Made by a program: the position numbers and the translations under genes. From Leishmania mexicana MHOM/GT/2001/U1103 (Eukaryota > Euglenozoa > Kinetoplastea > Trypanosomatida > Trypanosomatidae), in assembly GCF_000234665.1 (NCBI RefSeq), contig NC_018326.1:496001-560000 (forward strand): a stretch of DNA of 64,000 bases, read 5' to 3'. The notes under the pieces are model-generated. The model was not told where the DNA came from, did not search any database, and worked only from the letters and a program-made list of their open reading frames with translations. Numbering within the stretch: the first letter of the stretch is position 1; each line of letters begins with the position of its first letter. Shown piece after piece: positions 20,024 through 30,177 of the stretch.

Positions 20024-21121
20024 TCACCCGAAGGTGTTTTCCAGCAAGTAGCCAAGGTACAGGAAACCGTCGGGGTTGCGGTAGCGCTCGTAGAGGTCGC
20101 CGAGAAGCGAATTTCCAGGCACGAGCACGTCATTCTCCCCAACGGAGAGAAATAACGACTGGCAGCTGTCCAAGGCGAGGCGACCCCGCAGCGTCAGAAT
20201 TACCTCTGCCACGGACTTGGAGCGTGGCAAGATGCACTTGAGTGTACTCTTCGCTGAGGGAGAAGTAAAGGGTGATGCGGTCGAGGACGCCGTGACACCC
20301 GCACCGGCGCGGCCACCGGAGGAGAGCTGCCCGTGCTGTGCGTAGCCACCGACGCCGCCTGCTGAACCAGCGGATGGCTTGGACTCTCCGTGCAGGGAGG
20401 GCGGCGACGGCGACAGTCGAAGATGGCTCTCCGTCGGCTCTACAATCACTGGAACCGTGTCAGCGCCGTATAACCGGAGCATTTTCCTGGATAGCAGGCA
20501 GCGGCATTCGAAGGAGTGCATGTACTGGTAGTGCGTGCGAGGTGGCGGCGGCGGCTGTGGTGGCGCGTGCATACCAGTGAGTTGTGACGACGTAGTGAGT
20601 GGCGGTGACACGGACGGCGCGAGGCACGGCGGCGTCAGCGCTGGCGAGGGGCTCTGTAATGCATGAAGGCCTCCTCCGCGCGATACCGCGACGCTGGCGG
20701 AGGTTTGGGTATGCCCTTTCAGGCACACGGCTGCGTCAGAAGATGGTGCTGAGCCGGACGCAGTGGACTGGATAAGCTTCCCCGCTCCCGTCTGTTCTTG
20801 TGTCGCTCCTTGCAGAGAGGGTTGACGTGTGCTGCTGGTCTTAGCGCTGCAAGAGAAGGAATCGATGGCTGAGAGGGCCCGGGGGTTCTTTCCGGAGGAT
20901 GTCACCGCCTCGTCCTTTGTTTTCTGTGGACCCGTTCGGAAGAGAGTGGAGGAGACGGCCTTACTCCCGCTATGGCGGTGGCCGTCGTCCTCCCCGTCAT
21001 CGCCGCACTCGCACGGCGACACATACGGCGCGGATGAGAAGGATGAGGAAGGCGGTGACGACGGTGAGTGTGGTGGCGCGGCATCGCCCAGCGAGGTGCG
21101 CCCGTCGCCTACACGTGGCAT
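20024..21121 (-). CDS. ATG8-family ubiquitin-like protein with N-terminal extension
   Basis: A 365-residue protein whose C-terminal part is an ATG8-type ubiquitin fold: N-terminal helix MHSFECRCLLSRKMLRLYG (201-219), the ATG8 strand VPVIVEPTE (223-231), LKCILPRSKSVAEVILTLRGRL (294-315), LFLSVGEN (323-330) and a DLYERYRNPDGFLYLGYLLENTFG ending (342-365). ATG8 proteins are lipidated on a C-terminal glycine after ATG4 cleavage. Here Gly365 is already the last residue, so no cleavage should be needed. A 56-residue Ser/Gly/Ala-rich insert (236-291) splits the domain and about 195 low-complexity residues precede it. Coding sequence may begin at internal Met184, just before the domain. I recall, unverified, that a Leishmania gene described as ATG12 lies next to RNR2 and may be this one. 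The VPVIVE strand and DGFLY ending look more like ATG8. Confidence 0.82.
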   Translation of the reverse strand: MPRVGDGRTSLGDAAPPHSPSSPPSSSFSSAPYVSPCECGDDGEDDGHRHSGSKAVSSTLFRTGPQKTKDEAVTSSGKNPRALSAIDSFSCSAKTSSTRQPSLQGATQEQTGAGKLIQSTASGSAPSSDAAVCLKGHTQTSASVAVSRGGGLHALQSPSPALTPPCLAPSVSPPLTTSSQLTGMHAPPQPPPPPRTHYQYMHSFECRCLLSRKMLRLYGADTVPVIVEPTESHLRLSPSPPSLHGESKPSAGSAGGVGGYAQHGQLSSGGRAGAGVTASSTASPFTSPSAKSTLKCILPRSKSVAEVILTLRGRLALDSCQSLFLSVGENDVLVPGNSLLGDLYERYRNPDGFLYLGYLLENTFG

Positions 21122-22929
21122 CTACGCACAAGGGACACAGAAGTAGAGTTGTCTCGGAGGAAAAGACCCCTCAACGTGGAGAAGGCGAGGAAGCGTCGGT
21201 GGTGCCGGCAGTGGGAGCGATAGAAGATCTCCCTATGTATGTATAGGTGAGAGAGCGAGTGCCCACCCACCTACACAAAGAAAAAGGCTTCGCACGCAGT
21301 GACGCAGACCTCTCGCTGGGCAAAGGAGGGGGAGGCGGAAGAACTGCGGCCCGCCCGAGAATACAGCCAAGGCGAACGAGGAGGGTGGGGAGGCGTAGTC
21401 TTTTGGAGACCGATGATTGAAAAAACAACAAGCAAGAACGGGAAAGGAGAGGTGCGGCGGGTGAGGCAAGAGCAAGTCGCTCTCAAGCTGTGGCTTCGGG
21501 GCAGACGTGGGCGTTGAGAGAGACACGCGAGGTGTGAGAGAGGAGCAGAAGTGGCAAGTAAAATAAGTGACGAGAAAGGCGGCGGGGCCGGGGCAGGACG
21601 GGGCAGGAGGGAGGAGGTTGAGAGCCCAAAGAAGGGGAGGAGAGCACCCCCAAGGGAAGCACGGCACAAGCATGGTAGAGCGCCGAGTTACGTGCTGGCT
21701 ATCCTTTCCGGAAATGTCTTGCGTTTTTCCTTCCGTTGTTGCTCGTGTCGCGCGCACATGCACCGAAACAGGAGTGCAGCTGCGCCGGGCCTTTGAGGCG
21801 CTGGGCAACAGATGCGAGGAGAAGGGAGAAGGGAGGAGGAGGAGGAGCAGGAGCAGGAGGAGGGGGGGAGAGGGCATGACACTTTCCCGACCCCCCAACC
21901 CCACCTCGCCCATTCCTTCTCCAGATGCGTTCTCCCTTCCGCTAGCCAGCCAGCAGCCGCCCCCTCCCCCTTCCTGCCGGTTTGGCTCAAGCAGGTTCTT
22001 GGCACCCACCGCCGGAGATGTCCTCTTCTCGTTTCCTTCAGACTTGCCTACGATGATCATCGCCTGAGCTCCCCCCCGCCCCTCACCGTTTTCCGTTGAT
22101 GTTGTTTGCGATGTGCGCGTGTCCTTCACGAAGTGTTTCACGACAGCGCCGCGCAGGGAAGGACCGGGCAGAGGTGCTCGTTCCGCAGCAGAGCGTAACA
22201 GGGAGAAGGGCCGCAGCAGAGGCCTCCGCACCAGCCGCAACAGGCGTGGAGAAACCGAAAAGGAGGCGGGGGGCACGTGCGGCCAACACAGCGCACAACG
22301 TGTGCCTCATGCTGCTGCTCTCATGCTGTGTTCGCGTGAGTGTGGCTGTATAGCCGAGCCTCCGCGAGCTGTGCACCGCCAGGAGAGGGGATGAGGAAAC
22401 TCTCAGCGTGTGCATATATACGTCTTCCTCGGAAAAGGGAAGAAGCCAACGGCGATGGACGCGGGCTCTCCTGCGCACATGCACACGGGAGACACCTCAG
22501 GAAGCAGGGGGTGGCTTTGCCACGCCCATCCCCCCTTCTGCTATGGTAGCGGTGGTGTCGACAACACGGTGAAGTGGGGCGGAGTCGGTTCAGAAGCTCC
22601 GCCAGCCTCTACGGAGTCCCCGTTGGACCTGATGCGAGAGAGAGGGGGATATGCACGACGCGAGCTCACTGCAAATGCATATATATATATATACATGTGC
22701 GCGTGCAGAGTCCAATACGTCGATGAGTACAGTGCGTTGGGCGCGGCACACGCTCGACAAGCCAGCATGCCGGCGCGACGAGGCGGAGAGGCGGACACGA
22801 AAAAGGTGCAGTTCTCCTGGGTGCAACAAAAGGTCGATTGAACCGGTGACAAGGGAGAGAGGCCATGCCGACCTGTCACTCACGGCTCCGCATCTGTGCA
22901 CCCGCCGTCAGCAGTGACGCCTTGTGACG

Positions 22930-23640
22930 CTTTCTCTCTTCCCCTCTCACCCTGGTGGTGCCGGCCACCTCAGCGTGGTATCAGGGTCCAGTGCGCATCC
23001 TCTGGGAGCGCCAAGAGCCTGCTCAGCCTGGCCTCGGGTACGGCTGCGGACTCTTGGTACCGGCGGACAGGTCTGGGCTGGCGCGGTGCCGAAGTGGCTT
23101 GCAGTGATGATCACGCTTGGACCAGCTCACTACGAATCGTGTCGGGGATTCAGCTAATGTACGCATCCGCCTACTGCTTTTCTGCTTTAACTGCGTTGCG
23201 GTGATGTGGAGTGTAAGCCTGGACCCACTCTGCACCGTATGCAGTCGAGGTGCAGTGGGGCTGAACGACGCCCAACGGTGTTGGTTGACCCGGTTCCTGG
23301 ACATAGCCGCAGTGAGCAGCAGAGGTAGTTAGGCCGTCGTTGTGCAGGCGTGTAGAGCTGCTGGCGTATCCGTGGTGGAACGGACGCGTTGGCACAAATA
23401 TTTCGTTTCGCTCTTGCCACTCGTCTCTCCCTACGTACTCTAAGAATTCCTGAGCAGTTGCTCAGAGGTAGGCTGGCCCCGCCATCGCCCCGATGCGGTG
23501 GCTGCCAACTGCGCACGCGTAGGGCACCTCCCACATCTCCCTGCGTCGGTCAGCTTGGGGGTGGCGGCGAAGTGCCTCGGAGTGAGTCGCAGGGCACATT
23601 CTACACTTGCGATGCACGCTGCTGGGTATGCTTTTCTCGC
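22930..23640. other. Complex-sequence island, possible degenerate element
   Basis: Unlike its surroundings, this stretch lacks microsatellites and biased tracts. On the minus strand at about 23460-23620 a frame encodes CRMCPATHSEALRRHPQADR, a Cys/Cys/His/His-spaced motif loosely like the C-terminal fingers of trypanosomatid non-LTR retroposons, but with non-canonical spacing. No reverse-transcriptase motif was found. It could be a decayed retroposon or pseudogene, or ordinary untranslated sequence. Confidence 0.25.
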
Positions 23641-24004
23641 CTTTTGCTACGCTTTTCAAAGGGGGAGGGAGGGGGACTTTCCTGTGCTGGCAAGCCTGTG
23701 TGACACGCCACCGCGCGCAACGCAACGCCAAACACACAGCTATGGAGGGCAATATCCACAGAGAGGACAGCTGCCACAGCCGTCGCCGGGGAAGCCGATC
23801 AGGCACACCAGCGCACGCAGTCGCACGCCGAGTATGTCGACCTTACGGATGGCTACAGCTCCACGCACGACGAAAACAGTGCGAGCAGCGTAGCAGCAGA
23901 GAGACAGGGCAGAGCGGAAGAAAACTACGCCCGGCAAGAAAAGCCAAGACATGTTGTTCACACGCCCCTCCCCCTCTCTGCCACACAGCATGTCCGCAGC
24001 CCCA

Positions 24005-24603
24005 CTCTCCACACGCCTCTCCCCCTCTACCCCCGCACGGCCACGGCCCCGCCACAGACACCATCGCGTGGTGCGAAGCAACCGCACACACACGCACACA
24101 CGAGCACTGCAGCAGATGCGCCGACGCAGCCACCGCACCGCGCGCATCGCCCCACAGCCGCTCCCCCCACCAGGAGACAGCCATGGCCGAGGAGGAGGAG
24201 GAGGGGGATACGCTCGAGTCACGCTGACACCCTGCCCCTCACATGTGCCGTGCAAGCGTGCTCGCGGTCGCGGGCGTCGCCGACGCAACACCGTCCAGGA
24301 CGTCGCCGCCGACATCGCCAGTGATGCATTCCCCTCGCCTCCCCCACGGCACGGGTGCCTGGCCCTGTCCCCACCGTACGCGGGGCCGGCAGCGGCAGGG
24401 ATAAGGGGGGCTTGCGTGGCCTCCGCACACAGAGTGGGAGGGGTGCTGGACCCTGTGGTGCCGCGCGCTGAGGCGTGCGTCCGGCCGTCGTCAGGGAGGG
24501 TGAAGTAAAACACGAATAAAGCGGGAGGGCGCATGCGTGGATGCGATGCGGCTGAGCGGCATCATGGCGAGCCACCAATCCGCTCCGTCGAAAACGGCAG
24601 GCG
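24005..24603. repeat. Interspersed repeat, copy C, carrying a WD40-gene tail
   Basis: A direct copy of 3488-4085, with three substitutions and one inserted T (in the GGGGGGCTTGCG stretch) seen by eye. Its last 58 bp (24546-24603) reproduce sequence that copy B lacks, including, on the minus strand, codons for RLPFSTERIGGSP and the TGA stop of the WD40 gene. Beyond 24603 the sequence is unrelated. It therefore holds a 13-codon gene fragment with no upstream coding sequence. Confidence 0.88.
24562..24603 (-). pseudogene. 3'-terminal fragment of the WD40 gene
   Basis: Thirteen codons plus stop identical to the end of the WD40 coding sequence at 4044-4085. They are embedded at the edge of repeat copy C and preceded by unrelated spacer. 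It cannot be expressed as a WD40 protein and is best read as a passenger of repeat duplication or gene conversion. Confidence 0.75.
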
Positions 24604-26748
24604 TGATGAAGGCAGTGAAAGGGAGGAGCCGCCGGCATGCACGCAGCTACAGCTCACAACTTGGGCCACCACCTCGTCCGCTCCACTTAGACTGCAAGGC
24701 AGAAGAGAAAAAATGAGGTACAAGCACGCACCACCAGCACCCAGCAGAGTCCCACACCTACATGCGTGACACGCTAGCAGCAAAGGGCCCAGCGAGGATA
24801 ACGCGCAAGGTGCTGGGTGGGACTGGGGAGGGACGAGGTGAAGGCAGAAGGGAGGACGAGCGGCGAAGAGCAAGCCGCTTGGCAAATATCAGCGACACAC
24901 ACACACGCACGCGCGTGCACACGTTCACAATGTCGTGCATTCAATGAAAGGATGAGAGCGAGAGTGTCGATGCGTCGATAAGCTCCGTCGGGCATTACTC
25001 GAGGAGTCGCAGGAGGTTATGCGCGATTAGAAAGAGCGAAGCAGCGCTCAGCAGCGAGCCGCCACCATCGTTCACTCCAACCGGTTATTCTCCTTCACGT
25101 GACAGCAGGTGATGCAGTCGAGCGGCGGCACACAACGCGCCTGTGCGACTTTAGCGACGAGCCCAACAGCGCTTGCCGTGTAAGGCACAACCTCGGTTTG
25201 AGGCACACGCAGGCCGAACACGAAAAAGGTCCAAGAAGTGCCTGTCGACAGACATTGCACAACATCAAAGCAAGCACACGTGCATGTGCGTGTGTGTGTG
25301 TGTGATGATAATGATGATGACCGGCCAGTGGAGAGGGCGCGGGGTGGCACACGAAAGATGAGGATAGTGCAGTTATGCGAGGACAGATAGCAGGCAGAAC
25401 CACTGCACCTCCATGTATCCGTGTGCCCAAGCGCGCCCCACTCTCGCCCCGACGACGGGTATCGCCAACAAACAATATGTATGTCGGCTCTACAGATGCG
25501 GGCGCGGGAGAAGAAGGCGGGGACCCGCGCAACGACGGGTGAGAGTGTGATGGGAGAGGGTGGGCACACAGAAGGACTGGGAGGAAGAGAAAAGAGATGG
25601 AAGACCGCCGAGAGGTCATCCGTGAGCGGCAGCCCAGCGCCTCTGCACCACCCCTCCCATCACCGCACGCGAGCACAGCCACGCGCACAACGGCACACCG
25701 AACGATAGCAGTGCTGAGAGATGTGCGCAGGCGACGAGGGAATACGTCAGAGCAGCGCCGCCGAGTTTGCAGCAATTTGGAGGGGACGGCGGCTCACCGG
25801 CGCAGCATCACGCAGAGAGATCTGCGCTGGCAGAGCAGAAGACAGAGAGAGAGACGGAGAGGCGGTGGGCACCAAACAGGCGCATCCTCCACTGATGACC
25901 CCAAGCCCAAAGGCGGAGGCGGTGGAAGAGCAAGAGAAGACGGCTGCGTGTCGCTGTTTCGGCAAACCGCGTAGATGTGTGCGCGTCTATGCAGCCGCAG
26001 TCTACTGTGTCTCTGCCCCTCCCCCCACCCCACCCCACACACACACACCCTTCCCTCTCCTTCGCCTCCCTACCACCTGGTATGGTTACTTGTGGCCGTC
26101 CACAGATACAGAGAACGAAGCATGTAGACAAAACTCCAGGCACCGTAGCCTTGTATCTGCGGAGCACGCGCGCAGAGAAGCGCTTGACGCCCGCTGCTGC
26201 CCCTGCTGCTGCTGCTGGCCCGTGGATGGGCCGCACCATCGCATGCATGCACGGGAGAGAGGAACACGAAATTTAAAAATGAGGTAAGTAAGAGAGCGCG
26301 CAAGAGGAAGGAAAGCACCTCTGGAAGCTGTCGCGTTGGGGGGCGCCCACGCTCGCCTCCACCGAGCTGTGGCCTGCCAAAAGACGGAGACAAGGAGCAA
26401 GAAGTGAGAACGGTCACGACTTGGGAGTGGCTCCACACCGAACAGAGAACAGGATTGCCGAGGTTCAGGGGCACACGTGGCGGAGGCACAACACGAGGCG
26501 TATCGCGTGCGCGTTTGGTCCGCTGCGTAAGTGGGTGTCTGCGTGTATGCTTGCGTATTCGGTATTGCGGTGATGGGACGGCACATACATCCAACGAAGT
26601 GCTTGCTCCTCGGGTCTGCACTCATGGACTTCAGGCAGCAGCAGCGTCGACACCCCTCCCCCTCACTGATTTTTCCTGCCGTTCTGCGACTTCGATGACC
26701 ACCACGTCAGCTGCTGACGCTAGACGGGTTCGGCTGCTGGAGTAGCTG

Positions 26749-29700
26749 TCAGTACAGCGGGGTCCCGTCGCGAGAGCGCTGGGGGTAGCAGGTCTGCTCC
26801 TCATGCATCACCACGAGCCCCGCCGCATGCACTGCGGCCTCGCCACCATCGTCACTGATGTCGTCCTCATCTAGAGCAAGGGAATGGTTCCATAGTCGGG
26901 TCATTTCCTGCAAGAGGTGCCCGGCCTTCTCCGAGGCAGCGGCGGCCTGCCTCACACGGGCCTCGACCTCGCTCATGGCACCGGCAACGCCCTCCGCGTG
27001 ATGCACCGCCGCCTCCCACGCCTCCTTCTCCGCCTTGTGCGCTGTCTCCTTCGCCTGCAGCTCCAGCTCGAGGAGGGTACAGCGGAACTGCAGCAGCTGA
27101 TGCTCGTCGACAGTGCTGTGGTCCCCTCCCTCCGCCGCGCCACCACGGAGCTCCCTAATCTGGTTCTGAACATGGCGGCGCTGGCGCGCCAGCGTGCGCG
27201 GCGTTAGCATTGTTGCGGTGGTAGAGATGCGTGAGGCGCAAACGGAAGTGTTGGCGCTCACCAGGCTCGTCGATGCACTGAGAGAACCATTTCGCACCCT
27301 CGCGTGCTCCGCAGATACAGGTGCCACTGTGAGTGCCGTAAGGGCAGAGGCGCCGTCACTGCTGTCTCCATGACTGGGTCTGTGTGAAGACGCTGGGCCG
27401 CGCGAGGCCACGGTCGTCGTGCCTGCACTCGCTACCGCGTCTGCAATGGGCAACGACGTGAATGTGGGAGGGGCGGTCACGGTCTGCGAGGGGGCGCGTT
27501 GGGGCTGAGAAGGTATGCCCGCCTCGCGCGACGCCAACCTCGCAGCAACGCAGACCTCCGGAGAGCAGCCGCCCGCTGCACCGCCTCTCTCCACGTCTGC
27601 TGCTGTGCGCATGGGGGACGGCGCTGCAGACAGTGGCACAGAGGAAAGTGAATAGACAGTGCAGCCCCACGGGGACTCGGCCTCGCCACTGCACTCAGGT
27701 CCGACAGCAGCCATCTGAGTCTGCATAGGCGTCCACGAAGTCGACTCCGCAGTTAGCGACGACGCGCCTGGCGACAAAGGCGGGTACATGGCGGAGGACG
27801 CGCTCATGGAACCCCATGCCAGCATACGGTGACGCTCCACCGAAGTCCTGCCAGACGCCGCAGCGAGCGCATCGATTACCATGGTACTCCTGTCGGTCTC
27901 GTTGTGCTCCGTAAACGACGCAAAGGCGCTGCTTGGTGGTGGGGCGGAGGCGTAGCCGGACGGGCAATCCAGGCTCTCGTTGCCATCCGACCCAACAGCG
28001 ATGGGGTCAGAGACGGACTTGATGCTGCCGGTGCCCCCTTTGATGTCGCCACCGCCGTTCTCCGTCGCCCGCCGGTGCCGTGCGGCCGCTAGCGCCTCGA
28101 TACGCAGCTCTGACTCCTCCAGTGCCCATTCGAACTCCTCCACTCTCCGCATGGCAGCGCGTTCGGCGGCGCGAGCCACCACCACCATTCCCACAAGCTG
28201 CTCCACGTCCTCCGCGGCTTTGCGATAGTCGCGCTCGAGCATTGACTGCTCCTGCAGAAGTCTGGCGTAGCGCTGCAGGTAGCGCTCCTGGGATGAGGCG
28301 AGCTGACTGGTTCGCCTATCAAGCCGCAGCTGTAGCTGGTACTTTTCCGAGTGCAGCGCGTGCGTGTGCTGCTCCAGAAGATGAGCATAAGCCTCCAGCT
28401 CACACGTGTAGGTGGTGCCAAACGCGGCAGTCGTGTCGTCATCAGCAGCAGAGCTCGTGTACGCACCTCTGTCGTCGCCCTCCGGTGCCGCAGGCCTCTC
28501 TGGGCTCGATTCAGCGAGATGAGAAAGGCGTGCTTTGCCGCTTATCTCGTCACCACACGGTCGTTCCGCAGCGGCGTGCTCCCGGCAGCACTTCTCTGCA
28601 GCGCCGCTAACCGCCACGCCCGCGCTATCGGCAGGTTGTGACTCACACAGGAGAGCAGACGCCGGAGACGATCCACGGTCATGAAACGCCTGCAAGTATT
28701 TTGCCAGCGCTGCTGCTCTGGCCTGCGCGACGCTCAACTGCGCTTGCAGGAGTCGCTGCTCCTCGCACACTTGCCGCACCCACACCTCCGCGTCTTGCTG
28801 AAGAGCAGCACGCAGCCCGTCCTTCCAGCCCTCCTGCGCCTGCAGCTGCAGAATACGCGCGATGCTGCAAGAGCTGCTCACGATAGACGGCGGGGACAGA
28901 GAGGAAGAGAACGCTGAGGGACGCGACTGCTGCGCATCTGCGACCCTGCGCCGCCGCTCGTCGCGTCTTGTGGGCGATACAGCGCTCACGTCAGCTACTG
29001 TGGAGTTGACGAGGCGGCCACCGTTGGCGCAGTCTAGCGAGTCTTGGGCCGGGGGAGGAGCGTTGGATTTTGCCGTTGGGTGGCTGTCATCCCTTTCTCC
29101 CACAACGCCACCGGACGTAGATGCTGCCCTGCGTGCACCCCCCTCCCATGTTCGTCGGCCACCCTGTTCTGCAGCGACGGTAGACACTGGCGTGGTGAGC
29201 GCTGATGGAGTGCCATATGCACATACCGCGATCGACGGAGAAGAGTCACCGGTGTCTTGGACGGCTTCAGCAACCTGGTGCCCACTGGGACCTCGCACTG
29301 GTGTAGCCTGAGGCATTTGCCGCAAGCGTGACGGTGATGGCGACGACGACGACAATGGCGGCTCTCGGGAAGCGGCGTTGCCGTCTTCAAGCAGACACTG
29401 CGGCAGGACCACTAGTCCTGAAGGCGATGGCACGGAAGAGTGGGAAGTGATGGGGAGGGTGGGTGGTGGGGGTGGGGCGACCGGCGGCAGCGGTGCCGCT
29501 GCTGCTAGGGGACGGAGGGTTGACGAAGGCATCCAAGGCTCCCGCAGATGTGTGTGAGTCGACTCGCCTTCTCCATGCTCCACCCCATCTGGCTCATTCA
29601 CGTGGTATGTCCTCGCTTCTGCTTCGACCGGCACCGTGGCGGCCCGAGACGTCGCCGCCGCCTGAATCTGCACAACAGGAGACGCAGAAGCCGAGTGCTG

Positions 29701-30177
29701 ACCACGGGCCGCCGCGTCGCACGACACCTCCTCTGTGCTCGCGCCTTTGCTGGTCACCATATGTGCGTCGTCGACGGTGTGTGAAGTGGGCTCAAACGAC
29801 TCTGGTTGCAATGCCGAGGGATCAATGAGACTTCGACCTTCGAGTTGGCCCTCTGACGCGGGTGCACGCACGACGGCAGCCCTAGGGCGGCGCATGACAT
29901 CACTGCGGACGAGTGGAGACACGGAGGTGGTGGTGGGATAGGAGGGGCGGCGTGCAGATGCATCCGACGCTGATGCACTGAGCGAAACACTTTGATTGGC
30001 AATCGTCGTGTCTACGCTGAAAGGAGTCTGCCCCCAACGGCGACGCTGCGGAGCACTTGGACAGGCGCGGCGTGTGCGACCACTTGCGTTCAACTCACGC
30101 ATCCGCACCATCTTCGCGCTACGTGTGTGACCACAACTGTCATGGCTCATGCTGCTGCCACTTGTGGACCCAACCAT
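26749..30177 (-). CDS. Large coiled-coil protein, hypothetical
   Basis: A 1142-residue protein of unknown function. The N-terminal 430 residues are low-complexity (S, P, A, T, R) with an RTRRACPSAPQRRRWGQTPF basic stretch. Coiled-coil segments are evident at about residues 436-502 (RILQLQAQEGWKDGLRAALQ onward), about 589-701 (repeated Leu/Glu/Gln heptads, from ELEAYAHLLEQHTHALHSEK) and about 996-1102 (LELELQAKETAHKAEKEAWE onward). The tail is acidic (LDEDDISDDGGEA). A segment reading VARAAERAAMRRVEEFEWAL faintly recalls EAARAAERA in the next gene, so distant kinship with the two giant coiled-coil genes is possible but weak. A cytoskeletal or basal-body scaffold role is a guess from architecture and neighbours. 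Confidence 0.8.
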   Translation of the reverse strand: MVGSTSGSSMSHDSCGHTRSAKMVRMRELNASGRTRRACPSAPQRRRWGQTPFSVDTTIANQSVSLSASASDASARRPSYPTTTSVSPLVRSDVMRRPRAAVVRAPASEGQLEGRSLIDPSALQPESFEPTSHTVDDAHMVTSKGASTEEVSCDAAARGQHSASASPVVQIQAAATSRAATVPVEAEARTYHVNEPDGVEHGEGESTHTHLREPWMPSSTLRPLAAAAPLPPVAPPPPPTLPITSHSSVPSPSGLVVLPQCLLEDGNAASREPPLSSSSPSPSRLRQMPQATPVRGPSGHQVAEAVQDTGDSSPSIAVCAYGTPSALTTPVSTVAAEQGGRRTWEGGARRAASTSGGVVGERDDSHPTAKSNAPPPAQDSLDCANGGRLVNSTVADVSAVSPTRRDERRRRVADAQQSRPSAFSSSLSPPSIVSSSCSIARILQLQAQEGWKDGLRAALQQDAEVWVRQVCEEQRLLQAQLSVAQARAAALAKYLQAFHDRGSSPASALLCESQPADSAGVAVSGAAEKCCREHAAAERPCGDEISGKARLSHLAESSPERPAAPEGDDRGAYTSSAADDDTTAAFGTTYTCELEAYAHLLEQHTHALHSEKYQLQLRLDRRTSQLASSQERYLQRYARLLQEQSMLERDYRKAAEDVEQLVGMVVVARAAERAAMRRVEEFEWALEESELRIEALAAARHRRATENGGGDIKGGTGSIKSVSDPIAVGSDGNESLDCPSGYASAPPPSSAFASFTEHNETDRSTMVIDALAAASGRTSVERHRMLAWGSMSASSAMYPPLSPGASSLTAESTSWTPMQTQMAAVGPECSGEAESPWGCTVYSLSSVPLSAAPSPMRTAADVERGGAAGGCSPEVCVAARLASREAGIPSQPQRAPSQTVTAPPTFTSLPIADAVASAGTTTVASRGPASSHRPSHGDSSDGASALTALTVAPVSAEHARVRNGSLSASTSLVSANTSVCASRISTTATMLTPRTLARQRRHVQNQIRELRGGAAEGGDHSTVDEHQLLQFRCTLLELELQAKETAHKAEKEAWEAAVHHAEGVAGAMSEVEARVRQAAAASEKAGHLLQEMTRLWNHSLALDEDDISDDGGEAAVHAAGLVVMHEEQTCYPQRSRDGTPLY

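Larger units (their letters stand above)
21122..26748. other. Long 5.6-kb spacer without a clear gene
   Basis: This would be mostly the 3' untranslated region of the 1142-residue coiled-coil gene plus the ATG8-like leader. A 347-codon minus-strand open frame (21233-22276) and several shorter ones are Pro/Ser/Leu-rich, lack recognisable motifs and cross obvious simple sequence, so they are not called. It contains a purine tract at about 21811-21875, a TA run at about 22679-22693, a compositionally normal island at 22930-23640, interspersed repeat copy C at 24005-24603, and a TG run at about 25286-25303. Confidence 0.6.

Noticed and set aside
21233..22276. Minus-strand open frame of 347 codons
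   Set aside because: It encodes Pro/Ser/Leu-rich sequence from purine-rich spacer, lacks any motif, and starts without a convincing leader.
22677..22695. TA run as a promoter TATA box
   Set aside because: It is a short microsatellite in a polycistronic unit. Trypanosomatid protein genes do not use gene-proximal TATA promoters.
23740..24534. Minus-strand 264-codon open frame across repeat copy C
   Set aside because: Frames over the three interspersed copies are open by composition. In each copy they continue into different unrelated flanks, so no protein is conserved.
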